A stretch of 64,000 bases of DNA from Aliiroseovarius sediminis. Lineage in GTDB: Bacteria; Pseudomonadota; Alphaproteobacteria; Rhodobacterales; Rhodobacteraceae. Numbering within the stretch: the stretch's first letter is position 1; every line of letters begins with the position of its first letter. Below, in pieces: positions 30,209 to 38,534 of this stretch. Position numbers and translations under genes: made by a program. The stretch is from positions 62,001 to 126,000 of the forward strand of contig NZ_JALBYP010000018.1 in the NCBI RefSeq assembly GCF_022678485.1, written 5' to 3'. The notes beneath the pieces are model-generated. The model did no database searches. It saw only the letters and a program-made list of their open reading frames with translations, and was not told the origin of the DNA.

Positions 30209-30880
30209 TCATTCGCCGATCGATCCAGCCGTGCCTGCCGAGATGATCGGGGGTGGTACTGCACTGCGGATATACTCGCGATACACCACTTGGGCGTATT
30301 TCCCGTCCAGCGTGGTGGGTTTGCGGCCGCCAACGAAGCCGGTGACTTCCGTGACCGTGCGGCGGTTGCGCATTTCGGGGGCGCGGGTGACGATCAACGG
30401 ACGGGTTTCACCATAGCTTACGACCGCTTCAAGCCGCGACCGGCTGATGCCGCTGGCAACCAGATAGTTAACGACCGCATGGGCGCGACGCAGGCCCAGC
30501 CGCTTGTTATATGCGTTTGAGCCGACCAAATCGGTGTGGCCATATACGCGGAACCGAAGTTCGGGGAACTGGGCAATCCAGTGCGCCTGCTGGCTTAGGA
30601 TCGCGCGTGCGGTATTGTCCAATGCCGCGCTGTTGAAGGCAAAGTTCACCGTGTCGTTGGATTCCTGGTTGAAACGGTTCGCCATGCTGACTGCGGGATT
30701 GATCTGACCGGTTTGAACCCCAGCGTTGTAGGCGGTGGGCTGACCGAACCGACCTTCGTCGATCTGTGCGCCTGATTCGACGAACCAAGATTTCGTTGCC
30801 ATATCCGCATCCGAACAGGCCGTCAGGATCGCAATGACCGAGGTGGCCGCCAGCAATGGTTTGATACGTTTGATCGACAT
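30209..30880 (-). CDS. OmpA-family lipoprotein of the tad locus
   Basis: A 223-residue lipoprotein with lipobox LTAC (Cys near 22) and a C-terminal OmpA-like domain (VNFAFNSAALDNTARAILSQQ, YGHTDLVGSNAYNKRLGLRRA, then SYGETRP). The domain binds peptidoglycan in its family. It sits between the secretin gene (1 bp away) and cpaE, where Caulobacter has cpaD, so it may fix the secretin to the wall or act as its outer-membrane partner. That role is inferred from position. Confidence 0.85.
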   Translation of the reverse strand: MSIKRIKPLLAATSVIAILTACSDADMATKSWFVESGAQIDEGRFGQPTAYNAGVQTGQINPAVSMANRFNQESNDTVNFAFNSAALDNTARAILSQQAHWIAQFPELRFRVYGHTDLVGSNAYNKRLGLRRAHAVVNYLVASGISRSRLEAVVSYGETRPLIVTRAPEMRNRRTVTEVTGFVGGRKPTTLDGKYAQVVYREYIRSAVPPPIISAGTAGSIGE

Positions 30881-30881
30881 C

Positions 30882-32297
30882 TCAGTCCTCCATCACATAG
30901 CCGTAGGACCCGGAAAAGTCCTGCTGTGCCACTTCGCCCGCCGCCCCGGTTTTGGGCCGGTTCGATGCGGTCGTATTGCCAAACAGGAACAGTTCCTGCT
31001 CAGACGGGGGGCGGATCCGATCCGTGGGCACTGCCAGTGCTTCGCCGCGGGTCGGGGTGACAAGATGTGCAGTGACGATGATCACCAGCTCGGACTGGGC
31101 GCGCTGATATTCCGTCGACCGGAACAGCGCACCAAGCACTGGAATATCGCCCAGCCATGGCACCGAACCAATGTTGTCGCGGAAGTCATCTTGAATCAGC
31201 CCAGCAATTGCGAAGCTTTCGCCATCGCGCATCTCGACCGTGGTCGAGGTTTCACGGCGCCGGAATGCGTTGATGCTGAACCCACCGTTGTTATAGCTTA
31301 CGGATTCGTCCAGTCCCGAGACGGCGGCGTTTAGTTGCAGGTTGATGACATCATCCGCAAGCACGGTGGGTGTGAAGGTCAACTCGACACCGAATGGTTT
31401 GTATGTCACGGCAATCTCGTTGTCGCCGTTGGACACGGGCAGGGGATACTCGCCACCCGCCAGGAACGAGGCTTCCTGCCCAGACAGAGCAGTCAGGTTT
31501 GGTTCCGCCAGCGTGCGCACGACGCCCTTGCTTTCAAGGGCTTCCAGCAAGACGCCAACTTGAAGGCTTCCGACACCGAAGCCGAATTTCATCGCGCCAT
31601 TGGCGCCATCAATGACCGTGGTCTGGGTCGTGTCCAGCAAGGACCCGCCTTGCCCGATCCCGCGACCCGTCGCGCCTTGAAAGCTGTCAGCGTTCAGGCC
31701 GCCGGACAGGGCCAGCGAACTGGACAGCGATTTGCGCACCGAACGGCCCATTTCTGCAAACCGGACCTTCAGCATCACTTGTTGCGTGCCACCTACCGAC
31801 AGCAGGTTTGACACGCGGTCCGGCGCGTAACGTTGGGCCAGATCAAGCGCGCGATCCAGACGCTGTATCGAGCTGACCATGCCGGACAAGACGATCCCAT
31901 CATTGGCGGTCCGCACTTCGATGTGTTCGCCCGGAAGGATCTGACGCAGGCGTTCCTTGAATTCTGCGATGTCAGGCGCGACATGCACGTCGACATTGGT
32001 GATAAGTTTGCCATCGGCGCCCAAAAGGGTCAGCGTGGTGCGCCCCGGTGTCTTGCCCAGCACATAGATTGTGCGATCCGACAGAGTGGAAATATCGGCG
32101 ATGCCGGGGTTGGCGATGGAAAGCTCTGCGAAGGGCGCGTCGCTTTCGACGACCACTGCGCGGTTCATCGGAACCTTCAGGGCACCAGATGGCGCGCCGC
32201 TCATGACACGCAAGGTTTCGGCGGACGCGGCGGTTGTTGTACCAACCCCCAACGCAAGACCCAAAAGGGCCGCCTTGATAAAACGATCAATTTTCAT
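30882..32297 (-). CDS. cpaC: Flp pilus outer-membrane secretin CpaC/RcpA
   Basis: A 471-residue protein with a signal peptide (cleavage near ASA-E, residue 27), an N-terminal domain rich in beta structure (about 30-110, FAELSIANPGIADIS), a BON-like segment (about 115-165) and a C-terminal secretin domain with VMLKVRFAEM, LAEPNLTALSGQEASFLAGGEYP and VPWLGDIPVLGALFRS. It forms the outer-membrane channel for the Flp pilus. The gene follows cpaB by 217 bp and precedes the OmpA-like lipoprotein by 1 bp. Confidence 0.94.
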   Translation of the reverse strand: MKIDRFIKAALLGLALGVGTTTAASAETLRVMSGAPSGALKVPMNRAVVVESDAPFAELSIANPGIADISTLSDRTIYVLGKTPGRTTLTLLGADGKLITNVDVHVAPDIAEFKERLRQILPGEHIEVRTANDGIVLSGMVSSIQRLDRALDLAQRYAPDRVSNLLSVGGTQQVMLKVRFAEMGRSVRKSLSSSLALSGGLNADSFQGATGRGIGQGGSLLDTTQTTVIDGANGAMKFGFGVGSLQVGVLLEALESKGVVRTLAEPNLTALSGQEASFLAGGEYPLPVSNGDNEIAVTYKPFGVELTFTPTVLADDVINLQLNAAVSGLDESVSYNNGGFSINAFRRRETSTTVEMRDGESFAIAGLIQDDFRDNIGSVPWLGDIPVLGALFRSTEYQRAQSELVIIVTAHLVTPTRGEALAVPTDRIRPPSEQELFLFGNTTASNRPKTGAAGEVAQQDFSGSYGYVMED

Positions 32298-32468
32298 GTG
32301 ATCCTGCCTCTCTGATCACTTCACGATAATGCGGGTGTTTCCCCACTTGACTGCTCCGAGCATTGTGCCCGGTTAAGGGTTATTTCTACCCAATTGTGGT
32401 GCAGCGTGCGTCAGAAATCGAATCGATGCAAGAATCAATACCTTATTAAGCAGGCTTGATGTGGAGAA

Positions 32469-32504
32469 GTCGCAACAGTTTATGCCAACTGATACTGTTG
32501 CGAC
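32469..32504 (-). other. Perfect 11-bp hairpin after cpaB
   Basis: GTCGCAACAGT (32469-32479) and ACTGTTGCGAC (32494-32504) form a perfect stem with a 14-nt loop, 10 bp after the cpaB stop. The minus-strand tail TTCTCC is only weakly T-rich, so it may be a leaky terminator between cpaB and cpaC or an mRNA-stability element. Confidence 0.55.
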
Positions 32505-32514
32505 GCCGGGATTT

Positions 32515-33351
32515 TTATTGGGGGCAGGGGATCTGTGTCTCGATGATCTCGCCACCGCGGCGTGTGCGCACGGTGCAGACCTCTTTAACCGGGCCAACCA
32601 CTTCGCCCATGATCTCGCCCTGACCGACTTCGACCGCCGAGGTGACCGTCTGATCCTGCGTGCCGACCAGCGCCATCGACAACCGACCGCTGGACTGCGC
32701 CTGTGCAAGCGCCGCAACCTGACGGGGCGTAACCTCAACCGTGATTGTGCGCGCGATTGTTGGTCCGGTGCGGTCAGAATCGGCGATCTGGTCAACTGCG
32801 ATGATATGAACATTGGCAAGGATCAGTTTGGTGACGGCTTCGCCTTCGCCCACTTCGTCAACGCCGCGGCCGGTCCAATAAACGTCGATGCGGTCTTCGG
32901 GGCGCAGGAAGCCCGACACGCCCGATCTGACATCGACACTGATCGCAAAGGCGCGCATTCCGTCGGCAAGTCGCGCCGAAACGCCCGCATCAGCCCCTGG
33001 TTTGGTCACCTTGATTTTCAGTAAAGCCTCGTCCTTTTCCATTGCGCGCAGGACGGTGCGGAATTTCTTTTCACCGTCCGGGAAGACCTCATCCATACTT
33101 TTGAAGGTGCCTTCGGGAATCGCGTTTTCGGGCCATTTTACGGCGCGCAGTTCCTTGGCCGTTACCTGATCGCCGTAACGAAGGGGGCGATTGACGACGA
33201 ACACGTTGACGGTTGGAACGATGCTTTCGCGCGCGGCCCGTTCTGCATCAAGCTGAGCCTGATATTCGCCAATGTAATCCTTGGCCAGATAAACCGCAAA
33301 GCCCGCCAGGCCGACGCCTAAGATCAGGACCAGTCCGAAGAGCAGACGCAT
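32515..33351 (-). CDS. cpaB: Flp pilus assembly protein CpaB/RcpC
   Basis: A 278-residue protein with an N-terminal membrane anchor (about 3-24), an SAF domain (VNVFVVNRPLRYGDQVTAKELRAVKWPENAIPEG) and a C-terminal RcpC/CpaB region (ISVDVRSGVSGFLRPEDRIDVYWTG). It is a periplasmic partner of the secretin. The ATG at 33351 has AAAGGAAA upstream and is preferred over an extended frame to 33387. A terminator and the pilin gene lie upstream on the same strand. Confidence 0.92.
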   Translation of the reverse strand: MRLLFGLVLILGVGLAGFAVYLAKDYIGEYQAQLDAERAARESIVPTVNVFVVNRPLRYGDQVTAKELRAVKWPENAIPEGTFKSMDEVFPDGEKKFRTVLRAMEKDEALLKIKVTKPGADAGVSARLADGMRAFAISVDVRSGVSGFLRPEDRIDVYWTGRGVDEVGEGEAVTKLILANVHIIAVDQIADSDRTGPTIARTITVEVTPRQVAALAQAQSSGRLSMALVGTQDQTVTSAVEVGQGEIMGEVVGPVKEVCTVRTRRGGEIIETQIPCPQ

Positions 33352-33530
33352 CAAGTTTCCTTTCCCTTGGTGTGATGCTGGAAGCATCGCAGGTACAACA
33401 CCCTATACCTCATCCACTTCAATTGAGGCAATTTGAGGCACAAAAGATGAATTTTGAATGAACTTCACGGGAAACAGCAACAATTTCCTGCCCTGACGTT
33501 TAGTTAAGTATTGACGACACTTGGAAAAGT

Positions 33531-33558
33531 GAAAACCGCGCCAAGTGACGCGGTTTTC
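33531..33558 (-). terminator. Terminator after the Flp pilin gene
   Basis: GAAAACCGCG (33531-33540) pairs with CGCGGTTTTC (33549-33558) around an 8-nt loop, about 48 bp after the pilin stop. The minus-strand tail runs ...GGTTTTCACTTTTCC. It lets the pilin be made as a short abundant mRNA separate from cpaB. Confidence 0.7.
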
Positions 33559-33605
33559 GTCTTTGTTTGCTCACAAGCTTTGTGGCAGGTGAGGTGATTG
33601 CAATT

Positions 33606-33833
33606 TTATGGGGTGTTGGTACCACCGCCTGTGCCACCGACACCGTAGGTCGGAACTGTCATTTTGCTCAGCGACGACGAAATTTTGCCGGCCAGCGAGG
33701 TGGTGCCGCCCGAGACCGAGGTCAGAACAGCAATACCCAGGCCGACGATGGCTGCGGTCAGAACGACCCAGTCCACAGTGACCGCACCGTCTTCGTCAGC
33801 TTGGAAAGTTTTGATCAGGTTATAAAGTTTCAT
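33606..33833 (-). CDS. flp: Flp-family type IVb pilin
   Basis: A 75-residue pilin precursor. A short charged leader ends at Gly16 and is followed by the hydrophobic motif AVTVDWVVLTAAIVGLGIAVL; cleavage by the A24 peptidase would fall after Gly16. Position +5 is Asp21 and +6 is Trp22, rather than the Glu-Tyr of classical Flp pilins; Asp-Trp appears to be the usual rhodobacteral form. The tail is Gly/Thr-rich. It leads the minus-strand tad locus and has its own terminator, as expected for the most abundant product. Confidence 0.92.
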   Translation of the reverse strand: MKLYNLIKTFQADEDGAVTVDWVVLTAAIVGLGIAVLTSVSGGTTSLAGKISSSLSKMTVPTYGVGGTGGGTNTP

Positions 33834-34164
33834 TTTCTCACTCCATTATTTACTTGGTTCGTCTTGTTCACCTTGGCGCCTGAACCTTGTCGTCCTGTGC
33901 GCTGCTTGGCATGTATGCTAATTAGCCCTTTGATTGGGGCAACAGTTGGGCGGGTTTCGTACCTTTTATGGTTTAACGGTTTTTTAAGGCGGATCTTTAA
34001 TAAGTAATTGAATGTAATAAACAAAAAGATAGAAAAAACTTTATATTTCCCGTGTCGCTCCATCCGCCGTCACAAAAATTGCAATCTAACCAAGGTAAAT
34101 CTGGCCCTGACTTGGTAAATCTGCGACAAAAAGGAAACAATAAGAGGCAGGCAGTGAACCGCAA
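33834..34164. promoter_or_regulatory. Divergent promoter region, pilin / transglycosylase
   Basis: A 331-bp region between the divergent pilin and lytic transglycosylase genes. About 33955-34060 is clearly AT-richer than the surroundings, with A- and T-runs typical of strong promoters or nucleoid-protein binding. No ORF is supported. Exact promoter elements were not resolved. Confidence 0.5.
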
Positions 34165-34992
34165 ATGCGGGGCTTCGTTACTATAAGCATCGTTATGACC
34201 CTTGCGACGGGGGGGCAGGCGCGGGCGGATACGACGCCGGCACCATTTCCTGACTTTACCTTCAAGCGGGTGACGGTGCCGCCAGCGGGGGCCAAGCGGA
34301 TCACGATCCAGATCGACCCGGCCGAGCAAGCAGCGGCACTGGCACCGAAAACACCTGCAGCTAAAACACCGCAAAAAGCCGCCGCGGTTATTCCGATGCC
34401 TCAGTCAACTGAGTGGGATTGGTTCTGGACAACGGTATCGCCGAAGCTGGACAAAGCCGGGCCGGCAAATGTGCGTGCTGCCCTTGATCTGCTTGAAACG
34501 CAGGAAGGGATGTCTCAACCCCGCCTTCAGCATCTGCAATCCATCGCGCAGGCCCATGGTCCCGCGATCCTTAAGGCAACGATTGGAACGCCGGTATCAC
34601 CGGCGCTGGTGCTGGCGCTGATTTCCGTGGAAAGCGGAGGGCGTGTGGACGTCAAAAGCCATGCAGGGGCGCAAGGGTTGATGCAGTTGATCCCCGATAC
34701 TGCCACCCGATTTGGCGTCAAGGACAGCACCGACCCCACGCAGAACATCAAGGGCGGCGTTGCCTATCTGAACTGGTTGATCAACCATTTTCAGGGCGAT
34801 CCTATCCTGGCGCTTGCCGGATATAACGCGGGTGAGAATGCCGTGAGGGATAATGGTGGTGTGCCACCCTATGCCGAGACCCGCGCTTATGTGCCCAAAG
34901 TACTGGCGGCATGGCGTGTTGCGCGTGGTTTGTGCTTGACCCCGCCAGAGCTTTTGTCGGACGGATGTGTGTTTGCAGTGAATGGATCATAA
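34165..34992 (+). CDS. Lytic transglycosylase (SLT domain)
   Basis: A 275-residue secreted protein: signal peptide (about 1-22, ending QARA), an Ala/Pro linker, and a family 1 SLT domain with the catalytic Glu156-Ser157 (SVESGGRV), SHAGAQGLMQLIPDTA and LALAGYNAGENAV. It cleaves peptidoglycan with formation of 1,6-anhydroMurNAc. Divergent from the Flp pilin, it may open the wall for the pilus machine; that is inference. The stop overlaps the start of the HAD-UbiA gene. Confidence 0.9.
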   Translation: MRGFVTISIVMTLATGGQARADTTPAPFPDFTFKRVTVPPAGAKRITIQIDPAEQAAALAPKTPAAKTPQKAAAVIPMPQSTEWDWFWTTVSPKLDKAGPANVRAALDLLETQEGMSQPRLQHLQSIAQAHGPAILKATIGTPVSPALVLALISVESGGRVDVKSHAGAQGLMQLIPDTATRFGVKDSTDPTQNIKGGVAYLNWLINHFQGDPILALAGYNAGENAVRDNGGVPPYAETRAYVPKVLAAWRVARGLCLTPPELLSDGCVFAVNGS

Positions 34993-36442
34993 CATGATGG
35001 CCGAGGAGTTGACCAAAAAACCGTTCGTTTTGGATGTGGACGGGACCTTTCTGCGCACCGACATTCTGTATGAGAGTTTTTGGGCCGGGCTGGGCCGCGA
35101 CCCGATCCGCACGCTGAAAACCAGCCTCGCGCATTTCCGCGACCCTGCATATCTGAAAGCTGAACTGGCCCGGATCGCCGCACTGCGCACGGATCTTCTG
35201 CCCGTCGACCCGGATGTGCTTGAGGTCGCCCGCGCCGCCCAGGCCGAGGGGCGCGAGGTGGTGTTGGCCTCGGCCTCGGATCAGAGCGTCGTGGCGCAAC
35301 TGGCGGCAGAGCATGGCCTGTCGGCCCGTATCTTTGCCTCGGACGGGCACACCAACCTGAAAGGCGCGCGCAAGGCCGAAGCGCTGGTGGCAGCGTATGG
35401 CGAGGGCGGGTTCCACTATGCGGGCAACGCCCCAGTGGACCGCGCGGTGTGGGATCATGCCGATGCGGCCCTTGTCGTGGGTGATCCACGTTCCGCCAAG
35501 GCGTTGGAGGCGCAGGGCAAGCCTGTCACCCAGATCGACGGTGGCTGGCGCATGAAAGATGTGCTGAAAAGCTTCCGCCCCCATCAATGGGTCAAGAATG
35601 TGCTGCTGTTCGTGCCGATGATTGCGGGCCATGCGTTTGACCTGAACACGCTTCTTCTTGCGATCCTTGGGGTGATCAGTTTTTCGGCGGCGGCGTCCTC
35701 GATCTATCTGGTGAATGATCTTCTCGATCTCGAAGCCGACCGGCTGCACGTCAAGAAATGCACCCGCCCATTTGCCTCAGGTGCCGTGCCGATACAGGTG
35801 GGGATGGCGTCATTCTTTATCTTGGCCACCATCGCGCTGGGTGTTGCAGCCTATCTGGGCTGGGCGTTTTTCGGGGTGGTCAGCCTGTATATGGCGCTGT
35901 CACTGGCCTATTCGTTGAAGCTGAAACGGATGCGCTGGGTGGATATTGCGGTGCTGGCGTCGCTTTACACACTTCGGGTCGTGGCAGGTGCTGCGGCGAC
36001 CGATATCCATGTGTCGGGATACTTGCTCGTGTTCATCTTCCCGGTTTTTCTGGCCCTTGGCTGCGTAAAGCGCTTGACTGAACTGACCCTTGCTACATCG
36101 GACGAGCGTCTGCCGGGGCGGGGATATGGGCGCCCGGACCGGCCCGATCTGTTGAACGTCGCGTCTTTGGGGGTGGTGGCGGCGCTGTTGGCGTTTTTCC
36201 TCTATTCCTTCACCGAACAGGCGCTGTCGCTTTACAAGACACAATGGCTGATGTGGGTCGCAGGTCTGCCGCTGGCCTGGTGGCTTATCCGCATGGTGCG
36301 CCTTGGCTGGCATGGCAAGCAGGATTACGACCCCATCGTTTTTGCCATGAAGGATAAGCGGGGCATCGGGCTGATGCTGATGACCATCTCGATCATGTTC
36401 TATGCTGCCGGGCTGTGGCAGGAATGGTTCGGTGTCGGCTGA
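34982..36442 (+). CDS. HAD phosphatase - UbiA prenyltransferase fusion (DPPR synthase-like)
   Basis: A 486-residue two-domain protein. Residues 1 to about 190 are a HAD hydrolase with the nucleophile motif DVDGT (Asp18, Asp20). Residues about 195-486 are a UbiA-type polytopic prenyltransferase with the prenyl-diphosphate motif NDLLDLEADRLH from Asn245, KCTRPFASG, and the late DYDPIVFAMKDK motif of the decaprenyl-phosphate phosphoribosyltransferase group. In mycobacteria UbiA joins PRPP to decaprenyl phosphate and a separate phosphatase removes the 5-phosphate; here both could be in one chain. Neighbouring DprE2- and DprE1-like genes support this. ATG 34994 is an alternative start. Confidence 0.82.
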   Translation: MDHNMMAEELTKKPFVLDVDGTFLRTDILYESFWAGLGRDPIRTLKTSLAHFRDPAYLKAELARIAALRTDLLPVDPDVLEVARAAQAEGREVVLASASDQSVVAQLAAEHGLSARIFASDGHTNLKGARKAEALVAAYGEGGFHYAGNAPVDRAVWDHADAALVVGDPRSAKALEAQGKPVTQIDGGWRMKDVLKSFRPHQWVKNVLLFVPMIAGHAFDLNTLLLAILGVISFSAAASSIYLVNDLLDLEADRLHVKKCTRPFASGAVPIQVGMASFFILATIALGVAAYLGWAFFGVVSLYMALSLAYSLKLKRMRWVDIAVLASLYTLRVVAGAAATDIHVSGYLLVFIFPVFLALGCVKRLTELTLATSDERLPGRGYGRPDRPDLLNVASLGVVAALLAFFLYSFTEQALSLYKTQWLMWVAGLPLAWWLIRMVRLGWHGKQDYDPIVFAMKDKRGIGLMLMTISIMFYAAGLWQEWFGVG

Positions 36443-36466
36443 CGCGCCGCCGGATCAAGCCTGCCC

Positions 36467-37216
36467 TCAGATCGACATTTTCTTGAAGATGAACTCCGGG
36501 ATGCTGCGGATAATCAGCATGATATAGCGCCAGAAGAACGGCGTGTAGATCACGTTGCGCTGCTTCTCGACCGCCTTCAGGATATCGGCCGCGACCTTCT
36601 GGGGCGAAGCGACAAGGAACATCCCCTCGATCCCCCACGTCATCGCGGTGTCCACGAAGCCGGGCTTTACCGTCACCACATGGCCGCCCGCGCGTGTCAG
36701 GCGGTTGCGCAGACCGGACAGATAGGTGGCGAACCCTGCCTTTGCCGAGCCATAGACATAATTGCCAATCCGTCCCCGATCGCCCGCGACTGAACAGACA
36801 CCGACAATTGTGCCCGCGCCCCGGTCTTCGAGGATTGGCGCGAGCATGGTCAGGAACGCCGCTGGTCCAGTATGACTGTCTTTTACCACGCCGTCGATCA
36901 GGGCGGGGTCCGCGTCGACATCTTCTTGAGCGGGCATCGAGCCGACAAAGACCGCGGCATTGATTACGCCATCCTCGCGCCCGGCGCGGTCGATGATCGG
37001 CTGGAAGGTCGCGATGTCGCGGGCGTCGAACTTCATCGCCTCAGCCGACACACCGCGCGCGGTCAGGTCTGCGGCGGAGCGTTTCAGATCCTCCATGTCG
37101 CGCCCCGCCAGAATGACACTTGCGCCGTGATCGGCCACGGCCTGCGCAAAGGCGCGTGCCATCGAGGATGTTGCGCCAAGGATGATCCAGCATTGGTTCT
37201 GTTTGGTCTTTATCAT
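36467..37216 (-). CDS. SDR oxidoreductase, DprE2-like (decaprenylphosphoryl-2-keto-ribose reductase)
   Basis: A 249-residue short-chain dehydrogenase with the nucleotide-binding start ILGATSSMARA, catalytic Ser in VCSVAGDRG and YVYGSAKAG (YxxxK), followed by VKPGFVDTAMT. The hydrophobic basic C-terminus (YIMLIIRSIPEFIFKKM) resembles that of mycobacterial DprE2, which reduces the 2-keto intermediate to decaprenylphosphoryl-arabinose. The DprE1-like gene lies 4 bp upstream on the same strand. Convergent to the HAD-UbiA gene, with 24 bp between stops. Confidence 0.82.
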   Translation of the reverse strand: MIKTKQNQCWIILGATSSMARAFAQAVADHGASVILAGRDMEDLKRSAADLTARGVSAEAMKFDARDIATFQPIIDRAGREDGVINAAVFVGSMPAQEDVDADPALIDGVVKDSHTGPAAFLTMLAPILEDRGAGTIVGVCSVAGDRGRIGNYVYGSAKAGFATYLSGLRNRLTRAGGHVVTVKPGFVDTAMTWGIEGMFLVASPQKVAADILKAVEKQRNVIYTPFFWRYIMLIIRSIPEFIFKKMSI

Positions 37217-37220
37217 CTTC

Positions 37221-38534
37221 TTACCCTGCCTCGCGAAGGTTCAGACGGCGCACCATATCGGTTTGCAATGCGTGGTCCGGGTCGGCTTTGTTGACCTGTT
37301 TCACCCAGTCGCCATGTTCGGGATACATCGCCTTGATCGCGGGGCCGGTGGCCAGCGCATCTTTGGCCAGATAGAGCCGCCCACCTGCGTCCACCGTCAT
37401 ATCCTCAAGCATCGCGATCAACTCGACCGCCGCTTCACGGGCGGGAAAGTCGACCGCCAGCGTGTAGCCCTCCATCGGGAAGCTCATATGCCCGGCGCGC
37501 CCCGACCCCATGCGTTTCAGCACGGCGAGGGGCGAGGATAAGCCAGCCCCCGCGATCATCTCCAGCATCTCTTTCAGCGCATCCGCCTGGTCCAGCGGCA
37601 CAACGTTCTGGAACTGGTAAAAACCGCGTTTGCCGTAAAGCCGGTTCCAGTCGTGGATTTTGTCCAAGGGAAAGAAGAAGTCGTCGATCCGTTTGACAGT
37701 TGACCTACCCGAGCTTGGCACCCGTCGATAATAGGCGTTGTTGAACATCCGCACGACTGGGTTGGACAGCGCGAAATTCGGCGCGTCCAGTGGGATTTTC
37801 TTGGACGGCTTTGCCTTGGGCAAAAGCCCTGCGGCCAGTTCGGCCTCTTCAATGATACCGCGTCCAAGCGCATCACCCTTGGCGGTGGTGTCGATCCAGC
37901 CGACCGTATAGGTCGCCTGACTGCCATCCAGCAGGGCGATATGCTCGTCCCAATCCTCGGCCCGGCGTTCTGTCACCATCATCACATCGCCGGGGCAGGG
38001 TTTGAGTTGCAGTTTCGCCTCGGCAATCACACCGGTTTGGCCGATGCCGCCCATCGTGGCGCGGAACAGGCCTGCGTTGCGGGTGGGTGTCGCAACCGTG
38101 CGCTTGTTGCCATTGAGCAGTATGACGGACAGCACATGCTGGCCAAAGCTGCCTTCGTTATGGTGGTTCTTGCCGTGCACGTCTTGTGCGATGCAGCCGC
38201 CGACCGTGGCAAAGCCGGTGCCGGGCATGACCGCGGGCAGCCATCCGCGCGGGGCGAAGACATGGGCAAGGTCGCCAATGGTGATGCCCGCCTCGACCGT
38301 CACAACGCCAGTGTCCGCGTCAAAGTCGATGATCCGGTTCATCCGCGTCATGTCGACGGCGCGGCCCCCGTCATTCAGCGGGGCATCACCATAGGATCGA
38401 CAATTGCCGATGGCCGGGCAGGGGTGGTCCGCCACGGCGGCTTTCAGGCTGCGGGCGCGTTCTGGCCGCGCCATGTCGGCCGAGGCTTTCAGAACCCGGC
38501 CCCAGCCGGAATACTCAGTCTTTTTCCAAACCAT
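37221..38534 (-). CDS. FAD-linked oxidase, DprE1-like (decaprenylphosphoryl-ribose 2'-oxidase)
   Basis: A 437-residue FAD_binding_4 family protein. The FAD region reads CRSYGDAPLNDGG and VMPGTGFATVGGCIAQDVHGKNHH, the latter close to DprE1 from mycobacteria. The C-terminal substrate region reads GYTLAVDFPA and then RLYLAKDAL, so the active-site Lys is kept while the Cys targeted by benzothiazinones (Cys387 in M. tuberculosis) is Ala360 here, by my hand alignment. It oxidises C2 of the ribose in decaprenylphosphoryl-ribose. Overlaps the UPF0104 gene upstream by 20 bp. Confidence 0.85.
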   Translation of the reverse strand: MVWKKTEYSGWGRVLKASADMARPERARSLKAAVADHPCPAIGNCRSYGDAPLNDGGRAVDMTRMNRIIDFDADTGVVTVEAGITIGDLAHVFAPRGWLPAVMPGTGFATVGGCIAQDVHGKNHHNEGSFGQHVLSVILLNGNKRTVATPTRNAGLFRATMGGIGQTGVIAEAKLQLKPCPGDVMMVTERRAEDWDEHIALLDGSQATYTVGWIDTTAKGDALGRGIIEEAELAAGLLPKAKPSKKIPLDAPNFALSNPVVRMFNNAYYRRVPSSGRSTVKRIDDFFFPLDKIHDWNRLYGKRGFYQFQNVVPLDQADALKEMLEMIAGAGLSSPLAVLKRMGSGRAGHMSFPMEGYTLAVDFPAREAAVELIAMLEDMTVDAGGRLYLAKDALATGPAIKAMYPEHGDWVKQVNKADPDHALQTDMVRRLNLREAG

